Source of the DNA: Metabacillus idriensis | Lineage (GTDB): Bacteria; Bacillota; Bacilli; Bacillales; Bacillaceae | DNA length: 64,000 nt | Direction: 5' to 3' | Assembly (NCBI RefSeq): GCF_009674765.1 | Contig: NZ_WKKF01000001.1 | Span: 1,612,001 to 1,676,000 of the forward strand | In this document: positions 8,243 through 16,515 of the stretch, in pieces | How the letters are laid out: every line of letters starts with the position of its first letter | Numbering within the stretch: the stretch's first letter is position 1 | Notes under the pieces: generated by a model | What the model was told of the DNA's origin: nothing | The model's database searches: none | The model's input: only the letters and a program-made list of their open reading frames with translations | Position numbers and translations under genes: made by a program

Positions 8243-8755
8243 ATGAAGGCAAAACGAGAATTTAATAAAAAAAAGCTTTATATCTACCTGGCTATAAACA
8301 TTTTCATGATCACCCTGGTTCTGGCAGAAACGTTTTTAACACTTGATATTCCTCATAACATACTTTTTGCGGCTTTATTAGTGATGCTGCTCATTTGTTT
8401 GTATTTTCTATTTGAATTTATTATCTCTATTCCTAAAACCGAAGAAAGCCTTCAAAGCATCTTCACAGGCTCTGGTTTACTTCTCACACTAATTATTACA
8501 ACTTATGCAAATCTTTATATGCAAATATACCGGATCAAAGGAGAAAAATCCTTTAAGTTCTCGGGAAAAGAACTTTCAGGCGATGATTTCTTATACTATA
8601 GCATTACAACATTCACCACAACCGGTTTTGGAGACATTACATCAATCGGTGTAATCTCTAATATGATAGCCGCTTCTGAAATGCTGATCGGATTTATTAT
8701 CAGTACTTTATTTATGGCCATTATCACATCAAAGCTAATAAAAAACTTAAAATAG
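8243..8755 (+). CDS. Small potassium channel protein (ion_trans_2 type)
   Basis: 170 residues with about four hydrophobic segments (roughly 12-30, 38-62, 75-95 and 136-165). A pore loop between the last two carries the selectivity filter TTGFGD (126-131), a variant of TVGYGD. No cytoplasmic RCK/TrkA domain is present, so gating must differ from YugO-type channels. The start follows GAGGGAA. It is divergent from the carbon-nitrogen hydrolase and ends in a bidirectional terminator. Cation selectivity is inferred from the filter. Confidence 0.83.
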   Translation: MKAKREFNKKKLYIYLAINIFMITLVLAETFLTLDIPHNILFAALLVMLLICLYFLFEFIISIPKTEESLQSIFTGSGLLLTLIITTYANLYMQIYRIKGEKSFKFSGKELSGDDFLYYSITTFTTTGFGDITSIGVISNMIAASEMLIGFIISTLFMAIITSKLIKNLK

Positions 8756-8777
8756 ACCTGGATCAGGATCCAGGTCT
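8754..8777. terminator. Bidirectional terminator after the K+ channel gene
   Basis: Perfect stem AGACCTGGATC / GATCCAGGTCT with a 2-base spacer, between convergent genes. Flanking T runs are short. Confidence 0.65.
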
Positions 8778-8781
8778 ATTG

Positions 8782-9891
8782 CTATGCGGTAATATGAGGA
8801 AGCGATAAGGAAAACCTGGTCATTTGCTCATCAGAAGAACATTGAATCGTCCCTTGATGGTTTTCGATTATCTTTCTGCAGATGTACAGGCCGATTCCCG
8901 TTCCTAATTCTTTTGTTGTGAAAAAAGGTTCAAAGATCGACTGAATTTGCTTAGGCGGAATCATTGGTCCATTGTTTCCAATATGTACGTATATTTTATC
9001 TTCTATCATTTCAAATTCAATTGTAATCGTTCGGTCAGTCTCAATTTTCTGAAGCGCATCAATGGAATTGAGCAGCAGGTTTAAAAAGACTTGCCTTAGT
9101 TCATCTTTGCTCGCAATAACTCTGGTCTGTCTTTTTGAGATTTCCTGGACCTTTACGCTTCCGTCAAGAAGACTGGGATACATAAATGCCAGAACCTCAT
9201 CTAATAATTCACTGAGATCAAGCAGTTCCCGTTTACTTTCAATTGTCTCCTTTTTGGAGGCATGGAGAAATTGGGATACCCTAAAATTCAGCTGATCAAC
9301 CTCATGACTGATAATGTCCAAGTACTTTAAATCAGGATTTTCATTTTGCATGAGTTTAATGAAGCCTTTTACAGCAGTAAGCGGATTTCTGAATTCATGA
9401 ACAAAGCTTGATGACATTTGACCCAGAATGGTCAGCCTCTCTTTATGGCTTTGATCGATGAATGAAATTTTCTCCTGCAGAATCTCTTCTTTAACCTCTG
9501 TGTATTTCTTCACGGCAAAGTAAGAAAACTTATCAAAAAGAACATTAATTTCTTCAATATACGGCTGCAGGTCGCTTCGCGGTATTCCGGAACTGACAAT
9601 ATACCGGATGACTTCTCGTCTTCCAAGGTTCACATTATTTATGAAATCGCCGATGTTAACATTTGCTTCTACTCGTTCCAGAGCTACTTTACTTGCCAGA
9701 AAATCAATTTCATCTGAACTTAACGGACACTGAATCGTTTTTTTCACCAAGTCATACATCCTCATCCCGTTTTTCTCTACTTCTTCCTGATGAAGATCGT
9801 CTTCTGAAATTGTAATTTTCTGGCGCCATGCAGCGATAAAGGTTGAAATATTTTCATCTAAAAACCGAATTAATTCGTCTGAAGCTGTCAT
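8782..9891 (-). CDS. Orphan sensor histidine kinase, sporulation-kinase type
   Basis: 369 residues, cytosolic. An N-terminal helical domain of about 150 residues without membrane segments (resembling the RsbR-type/globin-like sensor fold of several Bacillus kinases) precedes the H-box FVHEFRNPLTAVKGF, with phospho-acceptor H165, then the ATPase motifs (NLLLNSIDAL N-box, HIGNNGPMI, FFTTKELGTGIGL G-box). The H-box resembles KinA-type phosphorelay kinases. No response regulator adjoins it, so input to Spo0F is possible but inferred. The ATG at 9891 follows AGGGGTG; an ATG 36 bases upstream has no good site. Confidence 0.85.
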   Translation of the reverse strand: MTASDELIRFLDENISTFIAAWRQKITISEDDLHQEEVEKNGMRMYDLVKKTIQCPLSSDEIDFLASKVALERVEANVNIGDFINNVNLGRREVIRYIVSSGIPRSDLQPYIEEINVLFDKFSYFAVKKYTEVKEEILQEKISFIDQSHKERLTILGQMSSSFVHEFRNPLTAVKGFIKLMQNENPDLKYLDIISHEVDQLNFRVSQFLHASKKETIESKRELLDLSELLDEVLAFMYPSLLDGSVKVQEISKRQTRVIASKDELRQVFLNLLLNSIDALQKIETDRTITIEFEMIEDKIYVHIGNNGPMIPPKQIQSIFEPFFTTKELGTGIGLYICRKIIENHQGTIQCSSDEQMTRFSLSLPHITA

Positions 9892-10053
9892 TAGTAAAAG
9901 CACCCCTAATTCTTGCAAAAAAATCATATGTATTTCTATCTCTGTTTAGATGTGGAACAATTAATAGGGCTAAAGTTTGGAATATTCCTGCTAAACTATA
10001 CAATTTACATTCTATCATAATATGAATTTTTTCGGTATTTCCCTTTTTACTTT

Positions 10054-10062
10054 TGGTACAAT
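10054..10062 (+). promoter_or_regulatory. Extended -10 promoter of the permease pair
   Basis: TGGTACAAT is an extended -10 (TGnTATAAT). Transcription would start near 10069, which rules out the ATG at 10066 as translation start. No clear -35 is seen. Confidence 0.5.
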
Positions 10063-10092
10063 AGAATGTGCCGAAGGATGTGTCTGCCATAT

Positions 10093-10980
10093 ATGTTAAA
10101 TATTAGAATATGGAAATTCGTTAATCTCTTAATCCCTATACTGCTGGGCATCTGCAGTATAGCAGCATTACCCTCTTTAGTCTTCTTAGAAAAAGATGGT
10201 TTCCCAGTTGAATTTGGATTTTTCCCATTAACTTATCTAAATGCCATTGGACGGATCACCGCTGAGATTCTTACTCCATTTGATTTAACGTTTGCAAGCT
10301 CCGGAGAAGAGCTGGAATTGTTTCCTTTTATTTTTAATGCCTATTTTTATTCGATCAGCATCTTATTTCTTTCATTTTTGATTTCGCTGACTGCAGCATT
10401 TCTATTATCTATCATGTATATCCTTGCTTCATCGCATGTTCGCAAAATCGCTCGCGGAATCCTGATGGTCTTTGAATCTATTCCGGATGTCATCTTCATT
10501 TTGGCCCTGCAATACGCCGTTATCTCATTCTTCAAAAGCACGGGAATCAAGATGCTTCAGATTTATGGCTTAGAAGATAAGGTCTACCTGTTTCCGATTC
10601 TGTGTCTGTGTTTTGTCCCGATCGCACTGATGATCCGCTCACTTATCATTATTTTAGAAGAGGAGCAAGAGAAATTATACGTCCAGTTTGCAAAAGCTAA
10701 AGGAGTCTCTAATCTTCGTATTCTTTTTACGCATGTTTTGCGCAACGTATTTATTTCTTTGCATCATCACATTTCCTCTATTTATTGGTTTATGCTATCA
10801 AGCTTAGCGGCGGTTGAATATCTTTTCCAAATGAATGGAATCACCGGCTTTTTATTTGGATACAAGGAACAGGAAGTAATCGCAATTGGCATTCTGCTTA
10901 TCCTGATTCCATTCGGTTTTCTGAAGTGGATATTTGAAAAATGGTTTTCTTTGTTATTGAGAGGTACTCAATATGAATAA
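10093..10980 (+). CDS. ABC transporter permease, DppB-like, orphan
   Basis: About 295 residues with six predicted membrane helices and a BPD_transp_1-type cytoplasmic loop (YVQFAKAKGVSNLRILFTHV, about 215-234), which is the EAA segment that contacts an ATPase. It resembles the first permease of oligopeptide/dipeptide importers. The start is uncertain; ATG 10093 was chosen because a promoter -10 at 10057-10062 excludes the first ATG, although its ribosome site (GAAGG) is 15 bases away. The reading overlaps the next permease by 8 bases. No solute-binding protein or ATPase is encoded nearby. Confidence 0.75.
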   Translation: MLNIRIWKFVNLLIPILLGICSIAALPSLVFLEKDGFPVEFGFFPLTYLNAIGRITAEILTPFDLTFASSGEELELFPFIFNAYFYSISILFLSFLISLTAAFLLSIMYILASSHVRKIARGILMVFESIPDVIFILALQYAVISFFKSTGIKMLQIYGLEDKVYLFPILCLCFVPIALMIRSLIIILEEEQEKLYVQFAKAKGVSNLRILFTHVLRNVFISLHHHISSIYWFMLSSLAAVEYLFQMNGITGFLFGYKEQEVIAIGILLILIPFGFLKWIFEKWFSLLLRGTQYE

Positions 10981-11875
10981 AAAGAAACGATTATTTGTCT
11001 TTTTTCCATGTGTGCTTATTGGCCTGCTTCTCCTTTCTAGTTTTATTTATGAATTTGGATTTAAAACCGAGACAAGCTCTGTGATCATCAAATACGATGA
11101 AAATGGCGATTTAACAGGAAAAGCTCCTTTTCCCCCATCTCTTCAGCAGCCATTTGGCACAGACAGAAATGGAAATGATTTAGGCCTCAGATTATTACAA
11201 GGAGCAAAATACACAATCATTTTAGCTCTTGGAGTCTCCATTCTTAGAACAGTGGCTGCTTTGGCGGCGGGATCTATTTTTGTGTTTTTGCCAAGGGCCA
11301 TCCAATCATTTACAAAGTTCTTTTTGATTCCTTATCAGTATATACCTGCGTTCATTCTGGTGTTTGTCCTGATCTGGCCTGTGAGTTTTATTAGAAATGA
11401 AATTGGGTATACATCTTTAGTTGCCTTTCAGTTTTCAGTTATTGTCATCGTTGGAATTGCACCGGTCATGCTGCTGATTTCCGGCGAAATTAAACAAACC
11501 CTTAAAGAACCCTATATCGAAGTTTCCTATCATTTAGGAGCCAGCAACAGACATGTTATCTTCAAACACATATTACCCGTGCTGAAAAAACGAATTCTGA
11601 TTATCTTTTTCCAGCAGGTCATTCAAACCCTTTTGCTGCTCATTTATTTAGGGGTATTTGAAATTTATATTGGCGGAGATAAACCTGGCGGAATCTTTGG
11701 GGATGATGAACGCTTTCTTTCTCAGTCAGGTGAATGGGCAGGCATGATCGGCCAAAGCAAATTTGATTTGATGACAGCTCCGTGGATTGTATTAGGTCCT
11801 GGAATAGCATTTATCGGTTTAATTTTACTTTTAAATAGTGTATTAAACTATTTGCTTTATCCTGAGAAAAAGTAA
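10973..11875 (+). CDS. ABC transporter permease, DppC-like, orphan
   Basis: 300 residues. The N-terminal helix is followed by an extracytoplasmic segment with PFGTDRNGNDLGLRLLQGA (about 61-79), the signature of DppC/OppC permeases. The EAA-type loop is PYIEVSYHLGASNRHVIFKH. It forms a pair with the upstream permease and would need an ATPase and binding protein from elsewhere. It ends at a strong terminator. The transported compound is unknown. Confidence 0.82.
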   Translation: MNKKKRLFVFFPCVLIGLLLLSSFIYEFGFKTETSSVIIKYDENGDLTGKAPFPPSLQQPFGTDRNGNDLGLRLLQGAKYTIILALGVSILRTVAALAAGSIFVFLPRAIQSFTKFFLIPYQYIPAFILVFVLIWPVSFIRNEIGYTSLVAFQFSVIVIVGIAPVMLLISGEIKQTLKEPYIEVSYHLGASNRHVIFKHILPVLKKRILIIFFQQVIQTLLLLIYLGVFEIYIGGDKPGGIFGDDERFLSQSGEWAGMIGQSKFDLMTAPWIVLGPGIAFIGLILLLNSVLNYLLYPEKK

Positions 11876-11878
11876 AGT

Positions 11879-11901
11879 GCAGAGGACACCCTCTGCATTT
11901 T
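11879..11901 (+). terminator. Intrinsic terminator of the permease pair
   Basis: Stem GCAGAGG / CCTCTGC with loop ACAC, then ATTTTT. Confidence 0.8.
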
Positions 11902-11904
11902 TGA

Positions 11905-11935
11905 TGAAAAAAGACCCAACTATTTTTTGGGTCTT
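11905..11935 (-). terminator. Intrinsic terminator of the YeiL-type regulator
   Basis: Stem AAGACCC / GGGTCTT followed by T6 in the minus direction. Confidence 0.8.
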
Positions 11936-11937
11936 CT

Positions 11938-12618
11938 CTATCGATAAATATCCCTTGCCAGGCTTCGCAGTTCACTTTCATTCATCACTTCATAAGTATT
12001 TTCTCTTTTTCGGATTATTCCTCTTTTGCAAAGCATATCAAGCGTTCGCAGAAGATGCCGATAGCTTGTGCCGAGCATTTCAGAGAGGTACGTAAGGTTT
12101 TCTTTAAAATGGATGCTTTCCTTTTTCACCCCGGTAGCCAAAATATAGCTTGAAAGCCTGTGTTCAAGCGGATAGTACAAATTAATGGAGCTGTTTTTTG
12201 AAAGCTTGTTCAGCTTGTCGGATAAAGAAAAGCCCATAAAGGTTAAAAACACAGGATCCCGCAGCAGTTTCTCTCTTACCGGCGGCAAATAGATGCCAAT
12301 GCAATATGTATCGTCAATCGCCTGAACACTTGATGCCGCACCGCGAATTTGGAACAGTTCTACATCTCCAAGAACTTTAAATCCCTCATAAAATGAGAGC
12401 AGCAGTGATTTCCCGTTAGATAATGTCGTGTAAACCTTCGCTCGACCATCTACAAAAAAATAGAGATAATCCATTTCTGCCCCTTCCCGGCATAGGTATT
12501 CATTTTTTGAAAAGAGATAGAGTTCCATCCACTCTTTCATATCTGAGGAAAAGTAGCCGGCAATCTTGTTTATGGACAGGTACTCTTCAAACAATGGCTG
12601 ATTGTTTATTTTTTTCAT
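11938..12618 (-). CDS. yeiL: Crp/Fnr-family transcriptional regulator, YeiL type
   Basis: 226 residues. An N-terminal cyclic-nucleotide-binding-like beta roll (about 25-130; YLYFFVDGRAKVYTTLSNGK) is linked by a dimer helix to a C-terminal winged helix (about 160-215; LTYLSEMLGTSYRHLLRTL is the HTH). The length and sequence fit YeiL. The roll lacks a clear cAMP-binding signature, so it probably senses another signal. It is divergent from a pair of YdcZ exporters, an arrangement typical of Firmicutes, and a perfect palindrome lies in the shared 91-base gap. Confidence 0.84.
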   Translation of the reverse strand: MKKINNQPLFEEYLSINKIAGYFSSDMKEWMELYLFSKNEYLCREGAEMDYLYFFVDGRAKVYTTLSNGKSLLLSFYEGFKVLGDVELFQIRGAASSVQAIDDTYCIGIYLPPVREKLLRDPVFLTFMGFSLSDKLNKLSKNSSINLYYPLEHRLSSYILATGVKKESIHFKENLTYLSEMLGTSYRHLLRTLDMLCKRGIIRKRENTYEVMNESELRSLARDIYR

Positions 12619-12635
12619 AAAAACCTCTAATCATG

Positions 12636-12647
12636 TGACATATGTCA
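12636..12647. promoter_or_regulatory. Palindromic operator between the YeiL and YdcZ genes
   Basis: TGACATATGTCA is a perfect 12-base palindrome in the divergent promoter region, with the symmetry expected for a Crp/Fnr-family dimer. Binding by the YeiL-type protein is inferred. Confidence 0.5.
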
Positions 12648-12709
12648 TCATTATACCTCTTTTATATGTGGATAATGAAACAAGACATCTATAGAAGGAG
12701 TGAATATTT

Positions 12710-13132
12710 TTGTACAACCTGATCTCTGCTGCTGTTGGCGCTTTTATTGCCATCATGATTGTATTTAACGGAGAACTCTCAAATGGCATTGGAAATTACA
12801 CTTCAAGTGCTGCTATTCATCTCGTCGGGCTTCTTTCTATTTCCACCGTTTTCTTATTTATAAAAAAACCCATTCGTTTTCAAAAAGGACTGCCTCTTTA
12901 TTTGTACAGCGCAGGCGCCATTGGAGTGGTTACTGTCCTTTTTTCAAACATTAGCGTCATGTCTCTTGGGGTATCGGTCACGATTGCACTTGGACTCTTG
13001 GGTCAGTCGCTGGCTGCCATTATCATCGATCACTACGGGATGCTTGGAATGAAAACCGTAAAATTCAACAAAACAAAATGCATCGGTCTTGCCTTTATTC
13101 TGTTCGGCAGTGCTGTAATGACGTTCTATTAG
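12710..13132 (+). CDS. DMT-family exporter subunit, YdcZ (DUF606) type
   Basis: 140 residues, five predicted membrane helices and very few charged residues. It matches the YdcZ half-size drug/metabolite transporters, which act as pairs. The start is TTG at 12710 with AAGGAG 10 bases upstream. A second member follows after 14 bases, so the two probably form a heterodimer. The adjacent divergent Crp-family gene is the likely regulator. The substrate is unknown. Confidence 0.8.
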   Translation: MYNLISAAVGAFIAIMIVFNGELSNGIGNYTSSAAIHLVGLLSISTVFLFIKKPIRFQKGLPLYLYSAGAIGVVTVLFSNISVMSLGVSVTIALGLLGQSLAAIIIDHYGMLGMKTVKFNKTKCIGLAFILFGSAVMTFY

Positions 13133-13146
13133 GGAGGTAATTTACA

Positions 13147-13596
13147 ATGGTTTATTTGATCATTTCTATTTTAGCTGGTGTTTCTATTGTTATCGCAAGA
13201 ATCATTAATTCCAACCTTGCAGATAAAATCGGCTTGCTTGAAGGAACGCTCATTAATTTTGTGACTGGTCTGATGTTATCAATTATTTTTCTTTTATTCA
13301 GCAGTGAAGCTGTTTTCCTTTCGTCTCTAACCTTGGGTAATGTTCCAATATGGGCTTATTTAGGCGGTGTAGCAGGTGTCATCGTCATCTTTCTCTCAAG
13401 CTATCTTACACCGAAAGTTTCTGCTTTTTATTTAACACTCTTTATATTCATTGGACAGTTATTTACGGGAATCGTGATTGACTACTTTACACTTGGTGAA
13501 TTATCTCAAGGGAAAATACTCGGAGGACTGCTTGTATTATTTGGTCTCGTCTTTAATTTGAAAATTGACCGAAAAGAAGAAATGGGATCTGCCTAA
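13147..13596 (+). CDS. DMT-family exporter subunit, YdcZ (DUF606) type
   Basis: 149 residues, five predicted membrane helices, weakly similar to the preceding protein and in the same operon. GGGAGG precedes the ATG. Residues 2-15 form the first helix, and GLVFNLKIDRKEE is the short cytoplasmic tail. Its job as the second half of a paired small-molecule exporter is inferred from family and context. Confidence 0.8.
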   Translation: MVYLIISILAGVSIVIARIINSNLADKIGLLEGTLINFVTGLMLSIIFLLFSSEAVFLSSLTLGNVPIWAYLGGVAGVIVIFLSSYLTPKVSAFYLTLFIFIGQLFTGIVIDYFTLGELSQGKILGGLLVLFGLVFNLKIDRKEEMGSA

Positions 13597-13610
13597 GTTC
13601 CCATTTCTTC
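13576..13610. terminator. Bidirectional terminator
   Basis: Stem GAAGAAATGGGA / TCCCATTTCTTC (12 pairs) spans the end of the second YdcZ gene and faces the convergent membrane-protein gene. Confidence 0.7.
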
Positions 13611-14093
13611 TTAATAGTCCTGATATGTATATGCATTTTTATCTGTCCTTTTCACTAAATCAGCAAGTGCTCTTATCGTAAAAAGCGTAAAGCTGATGCT
13701 TGCAAATGTATGAAAGACTGACCACTTTTTCCATTTAAATAAGCGGGTCCTTTTTTCCATATACCATTGGGCAATGGACATCGGCACACTCCTAGTTAAA
13801 CTTTTTAGCAAGATCCCCGGCAAATTATCTTTGTAGGATTGACGGACCCAAATTACACTTAATAACGGAAAAAACACCATATCATACAAAATAGTTGTTT
13901 TAAAAATTTTTGGAAATGGCCTTACAGGGTATTCGACTCTTTTTGTATTGACCACATAAGCATCTATCAGGGTAGACAATATCCCCTTTGCAAAAAAGAC
14001 AATCAGCATTTCCTTTACATTAGGTTTCTGTATTACAAAGGGGAACATGACCGCACAAAGAGCAAACAGCCCTTTGATCATCGTTTTTTCCAT
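13611..14093 (-). CDS. Integral membrane protein, CBO0543-like
   Basis: About 160 residues with several hydrophobic segments. YDMVFFPLLSVIWVRQSY and SMAQWYMEKRTRLFKWK-like composition fit the CBO0543 family of small Bacillus/Clostridium membrane proteins, whose function is not known. The ATG at 14093 has AAGGA eight bases upstream; ATG 14102 is an alternative with a tighter site. Nothing in the context identifies a role. Confidence 0.65.
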   Translation of the reverse strand: MEKTMIKGLFALCAVMFPFVIQKPNVKEMLIVFFAKGILSTLIDAYVVNTKRVEYPVRPFPKIFKTTILYDMVFFPLLSVIWVRQSYKDNLPGILLKSLTRSVPMSIAQWYMEKRTRLFKWKKWSVFHTFASISFTLFTIRALADLVKRTDKNAYTYQDY

Positions 14094-14154
14094 TTTCAAC
14101 ATCCTTATCCTTTTTTTGGTAGTATCTGCTTTTATCAAAAAAAATAATACAGGA

Positions 14155-14181
14155 ACTTAGCTATATAGTCTGCATATGCTA
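14155..14181 (+). promoter_or_regulatory. Candidate mother-cell (sigma-K/E type) promoter
   Basis: AC, 16 bases, then CATATGCTA matches the sigma-K pattern AC-N17-CATANNNTA nearly exactly. It sits 28 bases before the start of a small Tyr/Pro-rich protein. No sigma-A-like pair was seen in the same gap. This is a pattern match only. Confidence 0.35.
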
Positions 14182-14208
14182 ATGATGACCGTATTGAGGA
14201 GGTTTACC

Positions 14209-14451
14209 ATGTATCCTTACATGCCATATTCATATGCACGATATCCTAAACCAGTCATGCAGCAACTAAAAATGTCAACTTTAAGTGCAGTTCAGCCATT
14301 TGTACAGCATGGTTTAAAAGAAGCACATTTCACCTCGTACCAGCATGCACTAATGGAAGTAGCCGCCATGTCCTATCTGCTCGGAAAAGGATATGAATAC
14401 AATGCTGCATATCAATTAGTCGAAGCTTGGGAAGTGAATGAATCATTTTAA
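14209..14451 (+). CDS. Small hypothetical protein, possibly spore-associated
   Basis: 80 residues. The N-terminus MYPYMPYSYARYPKP is rich in Tyr and Pro, as in some spore coat proteins; the rest is helical (VQHGLKEAHFTSYQHALMEV) with no membrane segment. GAGGAGG precedes the ATG at 14209. It is monocistronic, with a candidate sigma-K/E promoter and a strong terminator. I do not recognise a characterised family; a sporulation role is inferred from promoter pattern and composition. Confidence 0.65.
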   Translation: MYPYMPYSYARYPKPVMQQLKMSTLSAVQPFVQHGLKEAHFTSYQHALMEVAAMSYLLGKGYEYNAAYQLVEAWEVNESF

Positions 14452-14475
14452 AAGGCTGGGTATCCAGCCTTTTTT
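14452..14475 (+). terminator. Intrinsic terminator of the small hypothetical gene
   Basis: Stem AAGGCTGG / CCAGCCTT with loop GTAT, then T5-6. It overlaps the end of the convergent DinB gene. Confidence 0.8.
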
Positions 14476-14938
14476 ATTGTATAAACCCTCTGCCTATGAA
14501 ACTGGCTCCGACAGGTTCCCTTCCTATTTCTCTTGCCCAGACAGATAGCTGTCCAATGTGGTGGATTTCATGGGCAATCACATGGCGGATAATTTCCCCT
14601 TTTTTATAGGTGCCATCCATCCATGGGGGAGTTACTTTTTCATGTTCACATGCAATGGTCCACTTTTGAAGATAAGAGATCATTTCTGGCTGCAGCTCTC
14701 TTGATAATCGGTTAATCTTTTCAAGTGAGTCATATTCCCTGATTGTAAAGTCGATGACCTCATCACCTTTAAGGACATTGATCCAGCTGTATTCCACATC
14801 AATAATATGAAGCAATGTTCCGATAATCGTGCCGACCCCTCCTGTCCGTTTTTTCCGCAATTCAACTTCAGACAAATCTTTGCACCATTCAAACCACTCT
14901 TCTCTTACCTGCCAATTGTATTTAAAAAACAGCTGCAT
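14474..14938 (-). CDS. DinB-family protein (putative metal-dependent hydrolase/transferase)
   Basis: 154 residues, four-helix DinB/YfiT fold. The three metal-binding histidines are visible: H44 (LLHIIDVEY) and the pair in HVIAHEIHHIGQLS near residues 118-126. Family members bind a divalent metal and many act as thiol transferases or remain uncharacterised. Its start codon overlaps the stop of the upstream peptidase E gene by one base (TAATG), so the two are co-translated. Confidence 0.83.
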   Translation of the reverse strand: MQLFFKYNWQVREEWFEWCKDLSEVELRKKRTGGVGTIIGTLLHIIDVEYSWINVLKGDEVIDFTIREYDSLEKINRLSRELQPEMISYLQKWTIACEHEKVTPPWMDGTYKKGEIIRHVIAHEIHHIGQLSVWAREIGREPVGASFIGRGFIQ

Positions 14939-15639
14939 TATTGTTCACCCAGGTATAAAGGGATTTTTTCTTCTTCGTATACGGAATCTTCTGATTTTTT
15001 GACAAAAAATGCTTTAGCATCTTGTCTTGAACTGAGAATTTTATAAATTTTTTCATTTATAAAGTGAATTGCAGCACCATCATCAAGGCCGTATCCCGCT
15101 TTCATTTTTCCGGACAAAATATGCTCTTTGTAAGCAGGTCTGCGTTTTTCCTCCCCATCATAATGAGGGCAGCAGCTGCCTTGCAAAAAGCCAAGTCCGT
15201 TCAATTTATACAGCGGAGCGTTCATTGGATCAGTCAGTCCCTCTTCAAACCAGCAAATGGCTCCCGCACTCAAGCCGGCAAGAATCGTTCCGTTCCCATA
15301 GGCCTTTCTAATGATTGAATCCAATCCCCATTCTTTCCATAAAACCAGCAAGTTTCTCGTACTGCCGCCTCCAACATAAAGGATGTCCTGCGACAGAACA
15401 AAATCCTCCAGATCATGAAAATGAGGATCGAACAAAGCCAAATGATCAGGCACACATGGCTGGGTATGAAAGGCGTCATAAAACCGCTCGATATATTGAT
15501 TCTGATCCCCGCTTGCAGTCGGCACAAAACAAACTTTCGGAAGATCTTTCATACTTTGCTTCAATATGTATTGATCAAGCAGCGGATTTTCAGGTTCCAT
15601 ACTAAAACCGCCGCCCCCCATCGCTATAATCTGCCTCAC
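14938..15639 (-). CDS. Peptidase S51 / peptidase E family protein
   Basis: About 233 residues. GLSAGA carries the catalytic serine (S124), preceded by YVGGGSTRNLL, both typical of family S51 (peptidase E, cyanophycinase). Peptidase E cleaves Asp-X dipeptides. GTG at 15639 is preferred because GGAG lies nine bases upstream and the protein then starts RQIIAMGGGGFSME as relatives do; two ATGs at 15645 and 15648 are too close to the ribosome site. It is in an operon with a DinB gene. Confidence 0.83.
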   Translation of the reverse strand: MRQIIAMGGGGFSMEPENPLLDQYILKQSMKDLPKVCFVPTASGDQNQYIERFYDAFHTQPCVPDHLALFDPHFHDLEDFVLSQDILYVGGGSTRNLLVLWKEWGLDSIIRKAYGNGTILAGLSAGAICWFEEGLTDPMNAPLYKLNGLGFLQGSCCPHYDGEEKRRPAYKEHILSGKMKAGYGLDDGAAIHFINEKIYKILSSRQDAKAFFVKKSEDSVYEEEKIPLYLGEQ

Positions 15640-15657
15640 AGACATCATCTCCTACAG

Positions 15658-16515
15658 TTAAATTAAAACTTCCCTCAGCAGCAAGCCAAAGAAAATGCCA
15701 AGCAGCATGGATGTTAATGTCCCAAGAAGAAAATATTCAGCCCAATTCCGGTCGTCCATCTGCTTAAATCTCGCGATTGACTTAGCTGTCACAATAAATG
15801 CGATCGCAGGATATGCACTATAAAAAGTTAAAATAATGACAAGCAGCCTTTCTATGTACCCGATCAGCTTTCCGCGTGAAAGATCATGCTTATTAAAAGT
15901 ATAATAATTGTACTCTTCAACAAGTCCGCCCGCACCGTTCATCTGCTCCTCTTTCCGCTCATTCTTAAAAGCATACCTTCCCTCAAACGAAAGCAGCTGA
16001 GTCGGCAGCGTCCCAAGCAGGATCCGAATAATATGCCCGCTCACACTAGTCACCAAAATCACAATAATGATAATAAAAAGAAATGCATTCGCTATGCTCA
16101 ATGAAGAATTCTCTGTTAAAAGCTCAATTCCTTTTTCCTGCAATCCAGTAATCGTCACCTGAAAGAACAAATGACATGCAATAATAATCATGGCCAGATG
16201 GACAATTTGATCGGCAATAAAATAGAACAATTTTTTTATATTTTGATGGTCGGTTGTCCTGTCCAGCAGTTTAATTTTCAGAAAATCGATCAAAAAATGA
16301 GTCCCTAATAAAAACAAACTTGGTAAAACTACAAGTTCCATAGGCTTTGCAAAATCATAGGACAACGCCCAGAACAACAGGATGACCGGTAAAAGCACCA
16401 GTAAGTGATGCAGCATATGCTTCTTCAGATTCTTCAGCTTTTCTCGCACCATCTCATCCGATTGGAGAAAAAAATCAGCAATTAAATGAGCCAGAATGAG
16501 ACTTAATAAAATCAT
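15658..16515 (-). CDS. DUF3307-family membrane protein
   Basis: 285 residues with about six to seven hydrophobic helices. The N-terminus LAHLIADFFLQSDEMVREK is the DUF3307 signature, with H and D residues inside the first helix. Function is not known. Its ATG overlaps the stop of the SatD-like gene (ATGA), so the two proteins are made together. A membrane effector or transporter partner for the SatD-like protein is a reasonable but unproven reading. Confidence 0.8.
   Translation of the reverse strand: MILLSLILAHLIADFFLQSDEMVREKLKNLKKHMLHHLLVLLPVILLFWALSYDFAKPMELVVLPSLFLLGTHFLIDFLKIKLLDRTTDHQNIKKLFYFIADQIVHLAMIIIACHLFFQVTITGLQEKGIELLTENSSLSIANAFLFIIIIVILVTSVSGHIIRILLGTLPTQLLSFEGRYAFKNERKEEQMNGAGGLVEEYNYYTFNKHDLSRGKLIGYIERLLVIILTFYSAYPAIAFIVTAKSIARFKQMDDRNWAEYFLLGTLTSMLLGIFFGLLLREVLI

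Noticed and set aside
9854-10090. 78-codon minus-strand frame between the kinase and permease genes
   Set aside because: It overlaps the kinase start and the permease promoter, and its sequence has no recognisable feature.
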